64,000 nt of DNA from Sinomicrobium soli (GCF_003285545.1 NZ_QLNV01000005.1:248001-312000), one strand, 5' to 3'; counted from the stretch's first letter, positions 51,759 through 61,752 are shown. The notes: generated by a model from the sequence alone, not told the origin. A program made the numbers and translations.

Positions 51759-53450
51759 TTACCTCCAGATACTCCTCAACTGATATACTTCGCTTTCAGT
51801 CCGGAGACTTCCTCCCTTTACCTTGATCCCGATATCTTTATTATTGCTGTCGACATTAATATTGACAGGCATAAAGTAGACCCCCTTATTTGCAAAAAGT
51901 TCTATCCCGGTTCTATCCACATATAAGGTGAGTTCCAATTGGTTGTTGGTCAATGGTAAATGCATATCAACTCCGTCGATACTTAAAGTTTCGTCTTTTA
52001 CATTGTAAATCACATCCACACCTTTGATCGAAAATATAATTTGTTCAGAAGTAATAGAAGAAAAGCGGGTATGAATTTCCAGAAAGTCATCTTTGATTTT
52101 TTTCAGGAGAAAGGACTCCCCGTCACGAAGCTGACGATTTTCAAATACGTGATGCTTCTTTCTCAATTTCTTCAACTCTTCAACCGGCTGGCGGGCAATT
52201 TTCAGTCCCTCTTCTGTTTCAAGCAGCTTTATTTCCATGGGTATGCTCATGGACTGGTTAAAATTATTGCCATGTCCGGTAGTTTTGGTACGCCACCAAC
52301 CCATTTCTATTCTGCGACCCTTGGGCTCATTATTGAAGGTCTGCGCAGCATAAAAATCCCTGCCATGCTGTCCGTTGAGCCTTTCAGATTCAGGAGTAAA
52401 TTTTTCACCGTCAAACGTACCAATGGCATACTCGCTGTTTGCCCCCGTTAAAATCCATTTCTTTACCCCGGGCTTTCCCTCCACCTGCAGCTCATAGAAT
52501 TCCGGGCATTCGAATAAATAGGTGTCACTGTCTGTTCCTCCCTTTACCACATCGGTTGTTTCCCAGTCCTTTAGGTTTGATGATGTTAAAAAGTACATGG
52601 AATGCTGTTTGCCCTCGAGCTCCACATAAAGCACCATTACCCACTTTTGTGACGGTTCATGCCAGATCACCTTGGGGTCCCTGTTCCCATCGGTAATCTT
52701 CGGGACTACCGGGGTCTCCGCCTTTTTGAATTTCCGGCCATCGGTACTGTATGCCAGTCCCTGTACCCACGATCCTTCAGCAGTATAAAACAAAACCATC
52801 GGGGGATCTGAACCATCACCCATTCCGCTGGTATTATTCTTATCCACTACTGCACTCCCGCTAAACATCGTTCCGTAACTATCCGGGTATAACGCTTCTC
52901 CGATTTCTCTCCAGTGTACCAGATCTTTACTTACTGCATGTCCCCAATGCATATTGCCCCATTCTGTACCATATGGGTTATGCTGGAAAAACAAATGATA
53001 TTCACCGTTGTAATACACCAGGCCATTAGGGTCGTTATTCCATCCCCTTTTGGGTGAAAAATGAAACCGGGCCCTATTCTTCTCCCGGTACAAGGTTTTT
53101 TTATCTATCTCCTTATCAGATTGTTTTATCAAAGAGAGCGCCCGGGACATATCTGTCCCTGTATGTACATCAAGGCTTAGGGTTTTACCCCTCCACGCGC
53201 TGACATCCAGGTACGCATACCAATCCGGGTCCTGATCAGTCAATTCTATATCAAAAGACCGCAGCTGTTTGTCGCCGTCACGTAAGACCATTTTTTTTCG
53301 TTCTTCCCCGTTTTTTACAGGAAGCAACAGCCATTTTTTATCGATTTGAACATTCAGGAGATTATCCCGTGATGATTTGTCCTGGCTATCTTGGGCCTTA
53401 CCCAGGATGGGCATGGCCGTTACGAATATTCCTATCAGGAATTTTTTCAT
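51759..53450 (-). CDS. GH32 fructan hydrolase with N-terminal DUF4980-like domain
   Basis: 563 residues from the ATG at 53450, just before a signal peptide (PILGKAQ). Residues 30-115 are a beta-rich extra domain of the DUF4980 type. The GH32 five-bladed propeller has the nucleophile Asp140 in GWNNDPNG, the transition-state RDP in NRDPKVIW, and the acid/base Glu in FECPEFY, followed by the C-terminal beta-sandwich. It splits beta-fructosides such as levan, inulin or sucrose. No lipobox, so it is probably periplasmic. It starts 62 bp after the susD gene. Confidence 0.92.
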   Translation of the reverse strand: MKKFLIGIFVTAMPILGKAQDSQDKSSRDNLLNVQIDKKWLLLPVKNGEERKKMVLRDGDKQLRSFDIELTDQDPDWYAYLDVSAWRGKTLSLDVHTGTDMSRALSLIKQSDKEIDKKTLYREKNRARFHFSPKRGWNNDPNGLVYYNGEYHLFFQHNPYGTEWGNMHWGHAVSKDLVHWREIGEALYPDSYGTMFSGSAVVDKNNTSGMGDGSDPPMVLFYTAEGSWVQGLAYSTDGRKFKKAETPVVPKITDGNRDPKVIWHEPSQKWVMVLYVELEGKQHSMYFLTSSNLKDWETTDVVKGGTDSDTYLFECPEFYELQVEGKPGVKKWILTGANSEYAIGTFDGEKFTPESERLNGQHGRDFYAAQTFNNEPKGRRIEMGWWRTKTTGHGNNFNQSMSIPMEIKLLETEEGLKIARQPVEELKKLRKKHHVFENRQLRDGESFLLKKIKDDFLEIHTRFSSITSEQIIFSIKGVDVIYNVKDETLSIDGVDMHLPLTNNQLELTLYVDRTGIELFANKGVYFMPVNINVDSNNKDIGIKVKGGSLRTESEVYQLRSIWR

Positions 53451-53512
53451 CTGAAAATTAAGATCTAAAATCATTCTACCCTATACTTTAACATTTTACA
53501 ATTACTACCGAT

Positions 53513-55213
53513 CTAATATCCGAAATTTTGTTGATACAGCCCCTGACTGAAATTGATCTGGGCCAGTGGAATGGGGCAGAATTCTTCCTTGCCGTGGTCG
53601 AACCCGGCATCCTGGTAATAGGTTCTTTTTTCCTTTTCCCCGGTGTAATAGGTATTCAGGGTTTCGGTAGCGGTCCCCCAGCGCACCAGGTCAAAGAACC
53701 GGCTTCCTTCCATGGCGAATTCCAGCCTGCGTTCCCAGCGCAGGGCCTGACGCGCAAAATCCTGTGTCCAGTTGCAGTTTACCCCGTCTTCATACCGGCT
53801 TACCCGCGTATTGTCTGCATAGCCGGAGGTAAGTGTGGTACTGGCTGCGGCGCGTTCCCTGATGGTATTGATGAGTGGAAGTGCTTCCGAGTGCTGCCCG
53901 AGTTCAATAAGGGCCTCGGCCCTCATGAGCATTACATCGGCATAGCGGATCAGTATCCTGTTTTTGGAATTTCCGTAAAAAGGGTCAATATTTACAAAAC
54001 AGCTGCAATCGGGCGGAACATTTTCTTTTAGCGAGGCATAATGACCGTAGGTACCGGGCGAGCGGTTCCAGCTTTCCTTATAAATATAGTCGGGGTGGTA
54101 CTTATAGGGCAGCCCGGGAATGGCTACGGTATGATAGAGCCTCGGGTCTACCTCGTAGTTGTCCAGCTGGTTGTAGTCCAGGTCGGCATCGTTGAAGGTG
54201 TCGAACATCGGGAGGCCGTCTGCCCCGGTCTTAAAGGCGTTGACCAGGTTCTGGCTGGGTTTGTGAAAGTCACAGCACCCGAGTCCCTGAGGAGTAGACA
54301 GTACATCGCTGTAGTTCAGCCGGCCGTGCAGGGTTCCGTCGTTGTCGGAATACTGTATGGCAAATACGGATTCCGGGCCGTTCTCATAGCTTCCGGGCAT
54401 AAAGTTGAAACCGAGATCGGCTTCCAGCGTATACGCCCCCATCACCTGGTCTGTTGCTGCAATGACCTTTTGCAGGGTTTCCGTGTTGATGTTTACCACA
54501 TTGTAATTGTCGTCCTGTTCATAAGCCTGGTATAAGCGGGTTTTGGCCAGGTATGCATTGGCGGCATAGCTGTTTACCCGTCCCACCTCTTCCTGGCTTG
54601 AGGGCAGATGTGCTGCGGCATACGCGAAATCCGAAGCTATGGCTTCCCAGAGTTCGTTGTCGGTAAGGTCGCGGTTCGAAATATCGCCGTATTCGCCGGT
54701 AGCGATCTCATCGGTAATATAGGGCACGTATTTAAACATGATCTTGAGTGTAAAATAGAAATGTGCCCGGATAAAATGCATTTCTCCCAGCCGGGTTTCC
54801 TTCGGGGGAAATTCGCTTTCATCGATCCGGTTCAGGGCATTTATGGCCTTGTTGGCCCTCGAGATCCCTACATAGCAATCGTACCAGAACCTGTCCAGTT
54901 CATCAAAGTCGGTACGGATGTTGTTTGAGATCTCGAAAAAGTGAAATGTCTGGATATCATTGGTGCCGCTCCCGCCTTTGTATGCATCGTCCGATCTTAC
55001 ATTTCCGTAAGGCCAGAGACTGAAAGGAGTGTCGTAGTGATCGTTGCCCAGAGCGGCATAGGCCGAGGTTATGAAGGTCTCCACATTTTCGGGGGTAACG
55101 AGGTCCTCTTCCGCCACAACCCCTTTGGGATCGGCTTCAAGGAAGTCCCCGCACGACCATGTTGTCAGTACAACAAGGTAGCAGAAGGTATATACAATCT
55201 TTTTCATGATCAT
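53513..55213 (-). CDS. SusD/RagB-family lipoprotein of the fructan locus
   Basis: 566 residues with lipobox TWSC (Cys21). Typical SusD segments are TPENVETFITSAYAALGND, RLGEMHFIRAHFYFTLKIMFKYVPYI and the C-terminal ALRWERRLEFAMEGSRFFDLVRWG. It is the surface binding partner of the SusC protein encoded 10 bp upstream. Fructan specificity is inferred from the two flanking GH32 genes. Confidence 0.93.
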   Translation of the reverse strand: MIMKKIVYTFCYLVVLTTWSCGDFLEADPKGVVAEEDLVTPENVETFITSAYAALGNDHYDTPFSLWPYGNVRSDDAYKGGSGTNDIQTFHFFEISNNIRTDFDELDRFWYDCYVGISRANKAINALNRIDESEFPPKETRLGEMHFIRAHFYFTLKIMFKYVPYITDEIATGEYGDISNRDLTDNELWEAIASDFAYAAAHLPSSQEEVGRVNSYAANAYLAKTRLYQAYEQDDNYNVVNINTETLQKVIAATDQVMGAYTLEADLGFNFMPGSYENGPESVFAIQYSDNDGTLHGRLNYSDVLSTPQGLGCCDFHKPSQNLVNAFKTGADGLPMFDTFNDADLDYNQLDNYEVDPRLYHTVAIPGLPYKYHPDYIYKESWNRSPGTYGHYASLKENVPPDCSCFVNIDPFYGNSKNRILIRYADVMLMRAEALIELGQHSEALPLINTIRERAAASTTLTSGYADNTRVSRYEDGVNCNWTQDFARQALRWERRLEFAMEGSRFFDLVRWGTATETLNTYYTGEKEKRTYYQDAGFDHGKEEFCPIPLAQINFSQGLYQQNFGY

Positions 55214-55223
55214 TGTTTTTGTG

Positions 55224-58200
55224 TTAAAGAGAAAGGTTTAGCCCGAGGGTAAAGGTGAGCGGCAGCGGGTATCCGAACCCCGGTGCTTCGGGATCTACAC
55301 CGGTAAAACCGGATGAGGTAATGGTCCACAGGTTTTGCGCATTGGCATATAGCCGGAACGTGGCGATACCGTACTTTTCGAGAATATTTTCCGGCAGGGA
55401 ATACCCCAGTTGCAGCACCCGGAGTTTCAGGTAGCTGCCGTTTTCCACGTAATAGGAGGAGAACCTGGATTCGGCATTGCTGTCTATGGTGGTCAGTGCG
55501 GGGATGTCAGATCCCGGGTTTTCGGGAGACCACGCATGGAGCAGCCGGGTACCCTTGTTAGACCCTACGTCGTCCACGCTCCAGAAGTCGGTCTGGTACT
55601 TGGTCTGATTGATGATGTCGACATTTCCCACGCCTTGCCAGAAAGCGGACAGGTCGAAATTTCCGTATTCGAGGGAAATATTAAACCCGTAAGAAAAACC
55701 GGGGTTCGGATTTCCTATCCAGGCCCTGTCCTTGTCATCGATGATCCCGTCATCGTTCAGGTCGCTGTACCGGATGCGCCCCAGGCCCTTTCCTTCCTGA
55801 ACGGCAGAGTTCTCCACTTCCTGGGCCGTCCTGAAGAGGCCGTCGGCCACATATCCGTACATGGAGTTGATGGGGCGCCCCAGGATATTGTCGTCCTGTC
55901 CGTCACCGCCGTAATTATTCCTCACCTCTTCGGGGAGGCCGGTGATCTTGTTTTTGTTGGCGGCAATATTCCCCGAAATGTCGTATTGCAGTCCCCATTC
56001 CGTACTGTTCCGGTATTGCAGGGCCAGTTCGATGCCTTCGTTTTCCATGGTGGCGCCGTTTACCCAGCGGTCTCCGCCTTCTCCTATAACCCCGAGATAG
56101 GGAGGAAGCACCAGGATGTCTTTCGTCACCTTTTTATAGAGGTCGACACTTCCGGAAAGGGACTGGTTCAGGAAACCGAAATCCAGCCCTATATTGGTCT
56201 GTGTGGTGGTTTCCCATTTCAGGTCGTCATTCCCGGTCTGGATGGCAATAAACCCGGACGGCAGCAGGCCGTTCCCGTTTCCTGCGAGGTCATAGGCCGT
56301 TCCGTAGGAGGTGTTCCAGGTAGGGTCTTCCCCGGCGTAATTGGCCCGGTACAGTGAGTAGATCGCTTCATTGCTTATTTCCTGGTTCCCGGTCTGCCCC
56401 CATCCGAGCCGGAGTTTCAGGTCGGAAAAGAAAGGCAGGGATTTTCCGGCAAAGGCCTCGTTGCTTATTCTCCATCCGGCAGAAAAAGCGGGAAACGTAC
56501 CGAAGCGGTTGTTTTTCCCGAACCTCGAAGAACCGTCGTGGCGCAGGGTAGCTGAAAACAGGTACCTGGCATCGTAGTCATAGGAAATTTTTCCGAAATA
56601 GGACAGCAGGCTGTATGCAGTGGCCGATCCTCCGTTATAGGCTTCCCCCGTACCGGCATCGGGATACATATAATCGGGGGTTTCGATGAGGAAATCTTCT
56701 TTTCGCTGCCAGGTGTTTTCGTAGTCTTCCCTGAACATCTCCATTCCAGCCAGGAAATTCAGGGTATGTTTGTCGAGGGCCAGATCGTACTGGGCAGTAT
56801 TGGTCCAGGTCCATTTTACGGTAGTGGCTTTATCTATGTTTACGGCATTTTTATCGTTTTTCAGGTAACCGGATACATAGCTGCGCTGCAGGGTACGCTG
56901 GTAATAGTCGTTGTAGTCTATGCCGTAGCTCGTTTTTAACAGCAGGTTTTCTACCGGCTTCAGCTCGGCATAGGCATTGCCAAAGAGCCTGAGGTATTTG
57001 TACCCGTTGTCCTTGTTGTATTCCAGGAGCCTGACTGGGTTCTGGCGGTCGTTCATCCCACCGACGGGTCCACCCCATCCCCGACCGTCTACAGTGCGTA
57101 CGGGGAGAACGGGAAGTGCCCTTAATGCAGGGTCCAGCACCCCGGGGTCCTGTACTTCACTGGTCCTGTTCAGGGTGAAGTTCTCCCCTATCTTCAGCTT
57201 GCCGTCCAGGAAGTTGTACGAGGAGTTCATACGGGCGGATAACCTTTTGAATTCGGTGGTCTTTATGATACCCTTATTGTCGTAATAGCCGAGAGAGAAC
57301 ATGTAGTTCCCTTTTTCGGAGCCGTTGGACACGGACAGGTCCAGGGAATTGGCAATTCCCTGTTGCGATATCTCGTCGTACCAGTTGGTGTTTGCCGATT
57401 TCAGGGTTTTTTCGCCATCCAGGTATTCGGGTATGAGTATATTGTGCAGGGTAGGGGTGCCGTCGACAACTCCCCAGTCGAACTGGTAGCTCAGGTTGTT
57501 GGTATTGGGCTCTATCCCGTCGTTGATATTGGCCTGCCATAAGACCCTTCCGTACTCCCTGGCATTGAGTACCTCCTGCCTGTTGGCATAACTGGAAAAG
57601 GAGGAATAGTAGTTGAAGTTTACCCTCATTTTTCCCGTCTTTCCCTGCTTGGTCGTGATAATGATGACCCCGTTGGAGGCCCTGGAACCGTATATACTTG
57701 CCGAAGAGGCATCCTTAAGGACCTGTATGGATGCTATGTCGTTGGGGTTGAGTTCGTGCATTCCGGATTTGGTGGGAACTCCGTCGATAACATAGAGCGG
57801 ATCGGTATTGTTGAGGGTCCCCACTCCCCGGATGGTAATGGAGGTATTGCCCCCGCTCGGAGAACCGTCGGTGGAAATGTTCACGCCGGGGATACGTCCC
57901 TGTAATGCCTTTATGGGGTTGGGTTCTGTCTGTTTGCTCATTTCTTCTATATCCACTACAGACACTGCCCCGGTGATATCCGCTTTTCGCTGTGTGGAAT
58001 ACCCTACAACCACGACTTCATCAAGGAGCTTGCTGTCGGGTTCCAGTACAATGTCGATACGCGTTTCCCCGTCTGCCGGGATCGTTATGGTCTTAAATCC
58101 TACATAACTGATCTCCAGTTCGTTTCCCGGGGAGACCCCGATGCTGTAGTTTCCGTCAAAATCGGTGACAGTACCCCTGGTAGTGCCCTTGACAAGAATG

Positions 58201-58319
58201 GAAGCCCCGGGCAGGGGAAGTCCGTCCTCCGAGGAGGTCACCGTACCGTTTACGGTGATCTCCTGTGCAAACAGGTAGCCTTGTGCCAGTAACAGAAGGC
58301 ATAATAAGAATTGTTTCAT
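55224..58319 (-). CDS. SusC/RagA-family TonB-dependent transporter of the fructan locus
   Basis: 1031 residues with a signal peptide ending LFAQ. CarboxypepD_reg domain (NGTVTSSEDGLPLPGASILVKGT), plug with LLDEVVVVGYSTQRKADITGAVS and VLKDASSASIYGSRASNGVIIITTK, then a beta-barrel ending LTFTLGLNLSL. It imports fructo-oligosaccharides together with the adjacent SusD protein. A palindromic repeat fills the 183 bp gap to the upstream GH32 gene. Confidence 0.95.
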   Translation of the reverse strand: MKQFLLCLLLLAQGYLFAQEITVNGTVTSSEDGLPLPGASILVKGTTRGTVTDFDGNYSIGVSPGNELEISYVGFKTITIPADGETRIDIVLEPDSKLLDEVVVVGYSTQRKADITGAVSVVDIEEMSKQTEPNPIKALQGRIPGVNISTDGSPSGGNTSITIRGVGTLNNTDPLYVIDGVPTKSGMHELNPNDIASIQVLKDASSASIYGSRASNGVIIITTKQGKTGKMRVNFNYYSSFSSYANRQEVLNAREYGRVLWQANINDGIEPNTNNLSYQFDWGVVDGTPTLHNILIPEYLDGEKTLKSANTNWYDEISQQGIANSLDLSVSNGSEKGNYMFSLGYYDNKGIIKTTEFKRLSARMNSSYNFLDGKLKIGENFTLNRTSEVQDPGVLDPALRALPVLPVRTVDGRGWGGPVGGMNDRQNPVRLLEYNKDNGYKYLRLFGNAYAELKPVENLLLKTSYGIDYNDYYQRTLQRSYVSGYLKNDKNAVNIDKATTVKWTWTNTAQYDLALDKHTLNFLAGMEMFREDYENTWQRKEDFLIETPDYMYPDAGTGEAYNGGSATAYSLLSYFGKISYDYDARYLFSATLRHDGSSRFGKNNRFGTFPAFSAGWRISNEAFAGKSLPFFSDLKLRLGWGQTGNQEISNEAIYSLYRANYAGEDPTWNTSYGTAYDLAGNGNGLLPSGFIAIQTGNDDLKWETTTQTNIGLDFGFLNQSLSGSVDLYKKVTKDILVLPPYLGVIGEGGDRWVNGATMENEGIELALQYRNSTEWGLQYDISGNIAANKNKITGLPEEVRNNYGGDGQDDNILGRPINSMYGYVADGLFRTAQEVENSAVQEGKGLGRIRYSDLNDDGIIDDKDRAWIGNPNPGFSYGFNISLEYGNFDLSAFWQGVGNVDIINQTKYQTDFWSVDDVGSNKGTRLLHAWSPENPGSDIPALTTIDSNAESRFSSYYVENGSYLKLRVLQLGYSLPENILEKYGIATFRLYANAQNLWTITSSGFTGVDPEAPGFGYPLPLTFTLGLNLSL

Positions 58320-58324
58320 AATTT

Positions 58325-58355
58325 AGTTTATTAGTTTGTAGTTCTTAGTTGCAGG
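58325..58355. repeat. Second copy of the TTAGTT-type intergenic repeat
   Basis: TTTGTAGTTCTTAGTTGC shares the 13-mer TAGTTCTTAGTTG with the repeat at 6073-6105. It lies directly before the larger palindromic element. Confidence 0.45.
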
Positions 58356-58368
58356 TTGCAATCATCAA

Positions 58369-58465
58369 TGTCATTCAGAATGCAGGGAAGAATATCCGAC
58401 CCAGCACGAAGGAATTTTAGCAGCATAACAAAAGTCCCGGAGATTCCTCCTTCGTCGGAATGACA
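58369..58465. repeat. REP-like imperfect palindrome, about 97 bp
   Basis: Outer arms TGTCATTC (58369-58376) and GAATGACA (58458-58465) continue inward as imperfect complements (left GGGAAGAATATCCG, right CGGAGATTCCTCC). The sequence type resembles dispersed intergenic palindromes common in Bacteroidota genomes. It is followed by a direct repeat of ACTTCCGACTCC (two copies, 58466-58500). No gene is seen in it. Confidence 0.7.
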
Positions 58466-58502
58466 ACTTCCGACTCCGGACTTTGGACTTCCGACTCCCT
58501 GG

Positions 58503-60119
58503 TTAATTGAATTTCAGCTGGTGAATGGTGATGTTCTTTAAAGTGGTTTCAGGATCTGTCGATCGGATGTCGAAATGATCAAAAGGGCTTTTGAGGAAGA
58601 ATATTTCCGTCATTGCCGCAGTGCCGCTGTCGTAAAATACCTCGATGGAAGTCTTGTCGAGTACAATACGTACATCGAGGGTGCCTGAGGAAGTAAAACG
58701 GGGGGCAGTAGAGGCTTTTTCAGCGAATTTTTCCGAAAAATCCGTTTGTCCTGCCCTGGTCCTGTCTGTAAAAAATTCCTTTTTGACACTGTTCAGCCCG
58801 AATGAAAGGGTATCTCCCTCCGTGTTATACAAGCGGAATTCCACGATACTGTTGCCCGTTTTTTCCAGGGAGAGCAAAATTTCGGTGCTGTTGAGCCCGC
58901 CGCCGTTTTCACTCTTGTATACAAAAGGCGCGGAGAGGGAAACATCTTGCTCTTCAGTAATTTTGTTGCGAAAGCTTTCCAGTTCCCTGACGGGAGAAGA
59001 AGCCAGCAGGAAGAGGCCTCCGTCCCTGATAAGCCTGAGTTCCCTGGGTACCGTCATGGCACTTCGCCAGGTGGTAGTGGGTACCTGCTGGGCGTATTCC
59101 CAGTTAGACATCCAGCCGATAAAGAGTTTTCTCCCGTCACTGTCGGGGATACCGGACCAGGTAACCCCGGCATAGTTGTCCTTTCCGTAGTCTATCCAGA
59201 AGGCTTTTCGTTTGTCCAGCGCCGTTTTAAAACCAGGGTCGAGGGTAAAGGAAGTGCCGTTAAAATCTCCCACAAAATACTGGGTTGCCGACCCTCCGTT
59301 GGGGCCACCCGGGTTCAGGCTCTGTATCAGTACCCATTTGGTTTCCCCCGTACCTTCAATGGTCATGGGGAAGAAATCGGGGCATTCCCATACGCCGCCG
59401 TGCGCCCCGGTATCCATCCCGAAATCAGAGAGGAATTCCCAGTTTTTCAGATTGCCGGAACGATAGAATTTGGCCCGATCCTGGGCTGCAAGAACCATGA
59501 CCCATTGGTCGTGAATGGTATCGCGTACTATTTTGGGGTCGCGGAAGTCGCGTATCCCGGGGTTTCCGACCACGGGGTTTCCGTCGTATTTGGTCCAGGT
59601 CATGCCTTTGTCCGTACTGTAGGCAATACCCTGTGTTTCCACGTCTGTCTGCCCGTTTTTCTCTTTTTCCGGGTCGTGAATGGTGTACATGGCTACTACC
59701 GGAGGGTGGTTGCCGGTACCGAAACCGGAAGTGTTCTCTTCGTCGACCACGGCACTGCCCGAGAAAATATATCCTTCTTCACCGGGGTAAAGTGCTATGG
59801 GGAGTTCTTCCCAGTGGAGCAGGTCCCTGCTCACGGCATGCCCCCAGTGCATCGGCCCCCATACCGCAGCATCGGGATAGTGCTGGAAGAAAAGGTGGTA
59901 ATAGCCGTCGTAGTAGAACATCCCGTTAGGGTCGTTCATCCAGTTCTTTTCCGGGGTAAAATGGAAATGAGGCCGGTAGTGTTTATTTTCTTCAGAAGCT
60001 ATTGTGTCATTTACAGGGACTTCCCCGGTTTCCTTTTTCCCGTCTTTCCGTCCGCAGGCCATAAAGACGAGCAGGAATGCGGGCAATATTACGGTTTTTG
60101 TGATTACAGTATTTTTCAT
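58503..60119 (-). CDS. GH32 fructan hydrolase, lipoprotein
   Basis: 538 residues with lipobox FMAC (Cys22). The GH32 domain starts at once: nucleophile Asp63 in WMNDPNG, RDP in DFRDPKIV, and acid/base Glu in WECPDFF, with a C-terminal beta-sandwich ending in ITIHQLKFN. Without the extra N-terminal domain of the other GH32 enzyme and with a lipid anchor, it is probably at the cell surface and may start fructan cutting while the other works in the periplasm (inference). It lies 49 bp after the MFS gene. Confidence 0.93.
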   Translation of the reverse strand: MKNTVITKTVILPAFLLVFMACGRKDGKKETGEVPVNDTIASEENKHYRPHFHFTPEKNWMNDPNGMFYYDGYYHLFFQHYPDAAVWGPMHWGHAVSRDLLHWEELPIALYPGEEGYIFSGSAVVDEENTSGFGTGNHPPVVAMYTIHDPEKEKNGQTDVETQGIAYSTDKGMTWTKYDGNPVVGNPGIRDFRDPKIVRDTIHDQWVMVLAAQDRAKFYRSGNLKNWEFLSDFGMDTGAHGGVWECPDFFPMTIEGTGETKWVLIQSLNPGGPNGGSATQYFVGDFNGTSFTLDPGFKTALDKRKAFWIDYGKDNYAGVTWSGIPDSDGRKLFIGWMSNWEYAQQVPTTTWRSAMTVPRELRLIRDGGLFLLASSPVRELESFRNKITEEQDVSLSAPFVYKSENGGGLNSTEILLSLEKTGNSIVEFRLYNTEGDTLSFGLNSVKKEFFTDRTRAGQTDFSEKFAEKASTAPRFTSSGTLDVRIVLDKTSIEVFYDSGTAAMTEIFFLKSPFDHFDIRSTDPETTLKNITIHQLKFN

Positions 60120-60168
60120 AAGGATTAAAATAGATGGATTAAAGCGTTGTTTTTTGAATATGATCCGG

Positions 60169-61500
60169 TCAGGTACTCCGCCTTCGGGGCATTTTTAACC
60201 GGGCCTGTATATCCTCCAGGGAAATCCCTTTGGTCTCGGGCATGACCAGCCAGACAAAGAGGAGTTGTATCAGCATCATGACCGTAAAGAACATGAATAC
60301 CGGCCAGGCACCTATGGCGCCGAACAGCATGGGAATGAGCGAGGGGATTATGGCAGCGAGTACCCAGTGTACCGACGACCCGAAAGCCTGCCCGGAAGAC
60401 CTCAGGTGGTTGGGAAAAATTTCGGAGATATAGACCCATATCACGGCGCCTTGCCCTATGGCATGTGAAGCAATGAACAGGAACAGGGACAACGGAACCG
60501 AATACCCTCCCCAGCCGAAGTAAAAAGCTGCCGTTACCATGGAAAGGGAGATAATATACCCGAACGACCCGTATAGCAGCAATGTCTTCCTGCCCAGCCG
60601 GTCTATAAGCATGACCCCGAGGAGCGTAAAGAGCAGGTTTACCAGCCCTATACCCACACTGCTCAACAGGGCAGTGTTCTGGGCCAGCCCGGCTTCTTCG
60701 AATATCCGGGGAGCGTAATAGAGAAAGGCATTGATCCCCGAGAGCTGGTTGAACATGGCGATGAGAAAGGCCAGGATAAGCGGGAACCGGTATTTTTTTA
60801 TAAAAATGGTTTCCCCTGTGCGGTTTGCTCCTGAACCCTGGCGGATCTCTTCTATCAGCTGTTCAGGATCTTTACCGGGGTTGATGACCTTGAGTACGGC
60901 CCGTGCCGATTCTACCTGTTTTCTGGAGATCAGCCATCTCGGGCTTTTGGGAAGGTTGAATGCAAAAACAAGGTAGATCAGGGCAGGAAAAGCTTCTACT
61001 CCCATCATCCACCGCCAGGAATCCGGCCCCGTATTGCGGAGCAGGTAATTGGAGATAAAGGCGATGAGTATTCCGAGTACGATATTGAACTGGTACAGCG
61101 ATACCAGTCGGCCCCGGCTTTTTGCAGGTGCAATTTCCGATACGTATGCGGGAGCGGCAATGGTCGATGCACCTACCCCCAGCCCGCCGATAAACCGGAA
61201 GAAGGCAAAGGTATAAGGGTCATTTGCCAGTGCAGACCCGAGAGAAGAAAGCAGGTATAATCCCCCTATTATGATAAGAGTGTTTTTCCGGCCTATCCTG
61301 TTGGTCGGAATGCCGCCGAACAGGGCACCCACCACCGTACCCCATAAGGCCATGGCCATCACCACGGAACCGTGAAAGGCATCGGAAGACTTCCACAGCA
61401 ATTGCAATTGTTTGTCGGCGCCCGAGATTACCACGGTGTCGAACCCGAACAGAAAACCGGCCAGTGCGGCCGTAACAGACCAGAGAATAATTTTGTTCAT
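60169..61500 (-). CDS. MFS sugar porter family transporter
   Basis: Inner-membrane protein of 443 residues with 12 predicted helices. Sugar-porter signatures: GFDTVVISGADKQLQ in helix 1, NRIGRKNTLIIGG-like loop 2-3, LPKSPRWLISR after helix 6, DRLGRKTLLLYGS in loop 8-9 and PETKGISLEDIQ at the end. It would take up fructose (or sucrose) released in the periplasm. It is the first gene of the MFS-GH32-susC-susD-GH32-kinase series; a pair of direct repeats lies 165-201 bp upstream. Confidence 0.92.
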   Translation of the reverse strand: MNKIILWSVTAALAGFLFGFDTVVISGADKQLQLLWKSSDAFHGSVVMAMALWGTVVGALFGGIPTNRIGRKNTLIIIGGLYLLSSLGSALANDPYTFAFFRFIGGLGVGASTIAAPAYVSEIAPAKSRGRLVSLYQFNIVLGILIAFISNYLLRNTGPDSWRWMMGVEAFPALIYLVFAFNLPKSPRWLISRKQVESARAVLKVINPGKDPEQLIEEIRQGSGANRTGETIFIKKYRFPLILAFLIAMFNQLSGINAFLYYAPRIFEEAGLAQNTALLSSVGIGLVNLLFTLLGVMLIDRLGRKTLLLYGSFGYIISLSMVTAAFYFGWGGYSVPLSLFLFIASHAIGQGAVIWVYISEIFPNHLRSSGQAFGSSVHWVLAAIIPSLIPMLFGAIGAWPVFMFFTVMMLIQLLFVWLVMPETKGISLEDIQARLKMPRRRST

Positions 61501-61664
61501 CTCATATTTAATTGTGACGAATGCTAAACTATTCTTAAAAAAACCGATATATGTTTAGTAATGTTTCAAATAATTCATTTATATAATTTTTATTGCTCTT
61601 ATTTTTTAATTTATTACAAATCAGGGGCTTTGTTTTTTGTAAAATCATTACGATAACGATATAG

Positions 61665-61701
61665 TTACACTCAGGTAACAGCAAATTACACTGAGGTTAC
61701 A
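61665..61701. promoter_or_regulatory. Two 16 bp direct repeats, 21 bp period: candidate AraC-type activator site
   Basis: TTACACTCAGGTAACA (61665-61680) and TTACACTGAGGTTACA (61686-61701) differ at two positions. The 21 bp period places them on the same face of the helix two turns apart, as expected for AraC-family dimers. They lie between the regulator stop (61753) and the MFS gene start (61500). I see no other gene or terminator in this 252 bp gap. Confidence 0.65.
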
Positions 61702-61752
61702 TGATTTTTATCCCGTGTTTAAGCCGGTACCTGCCATATTCCGCCATACCGG

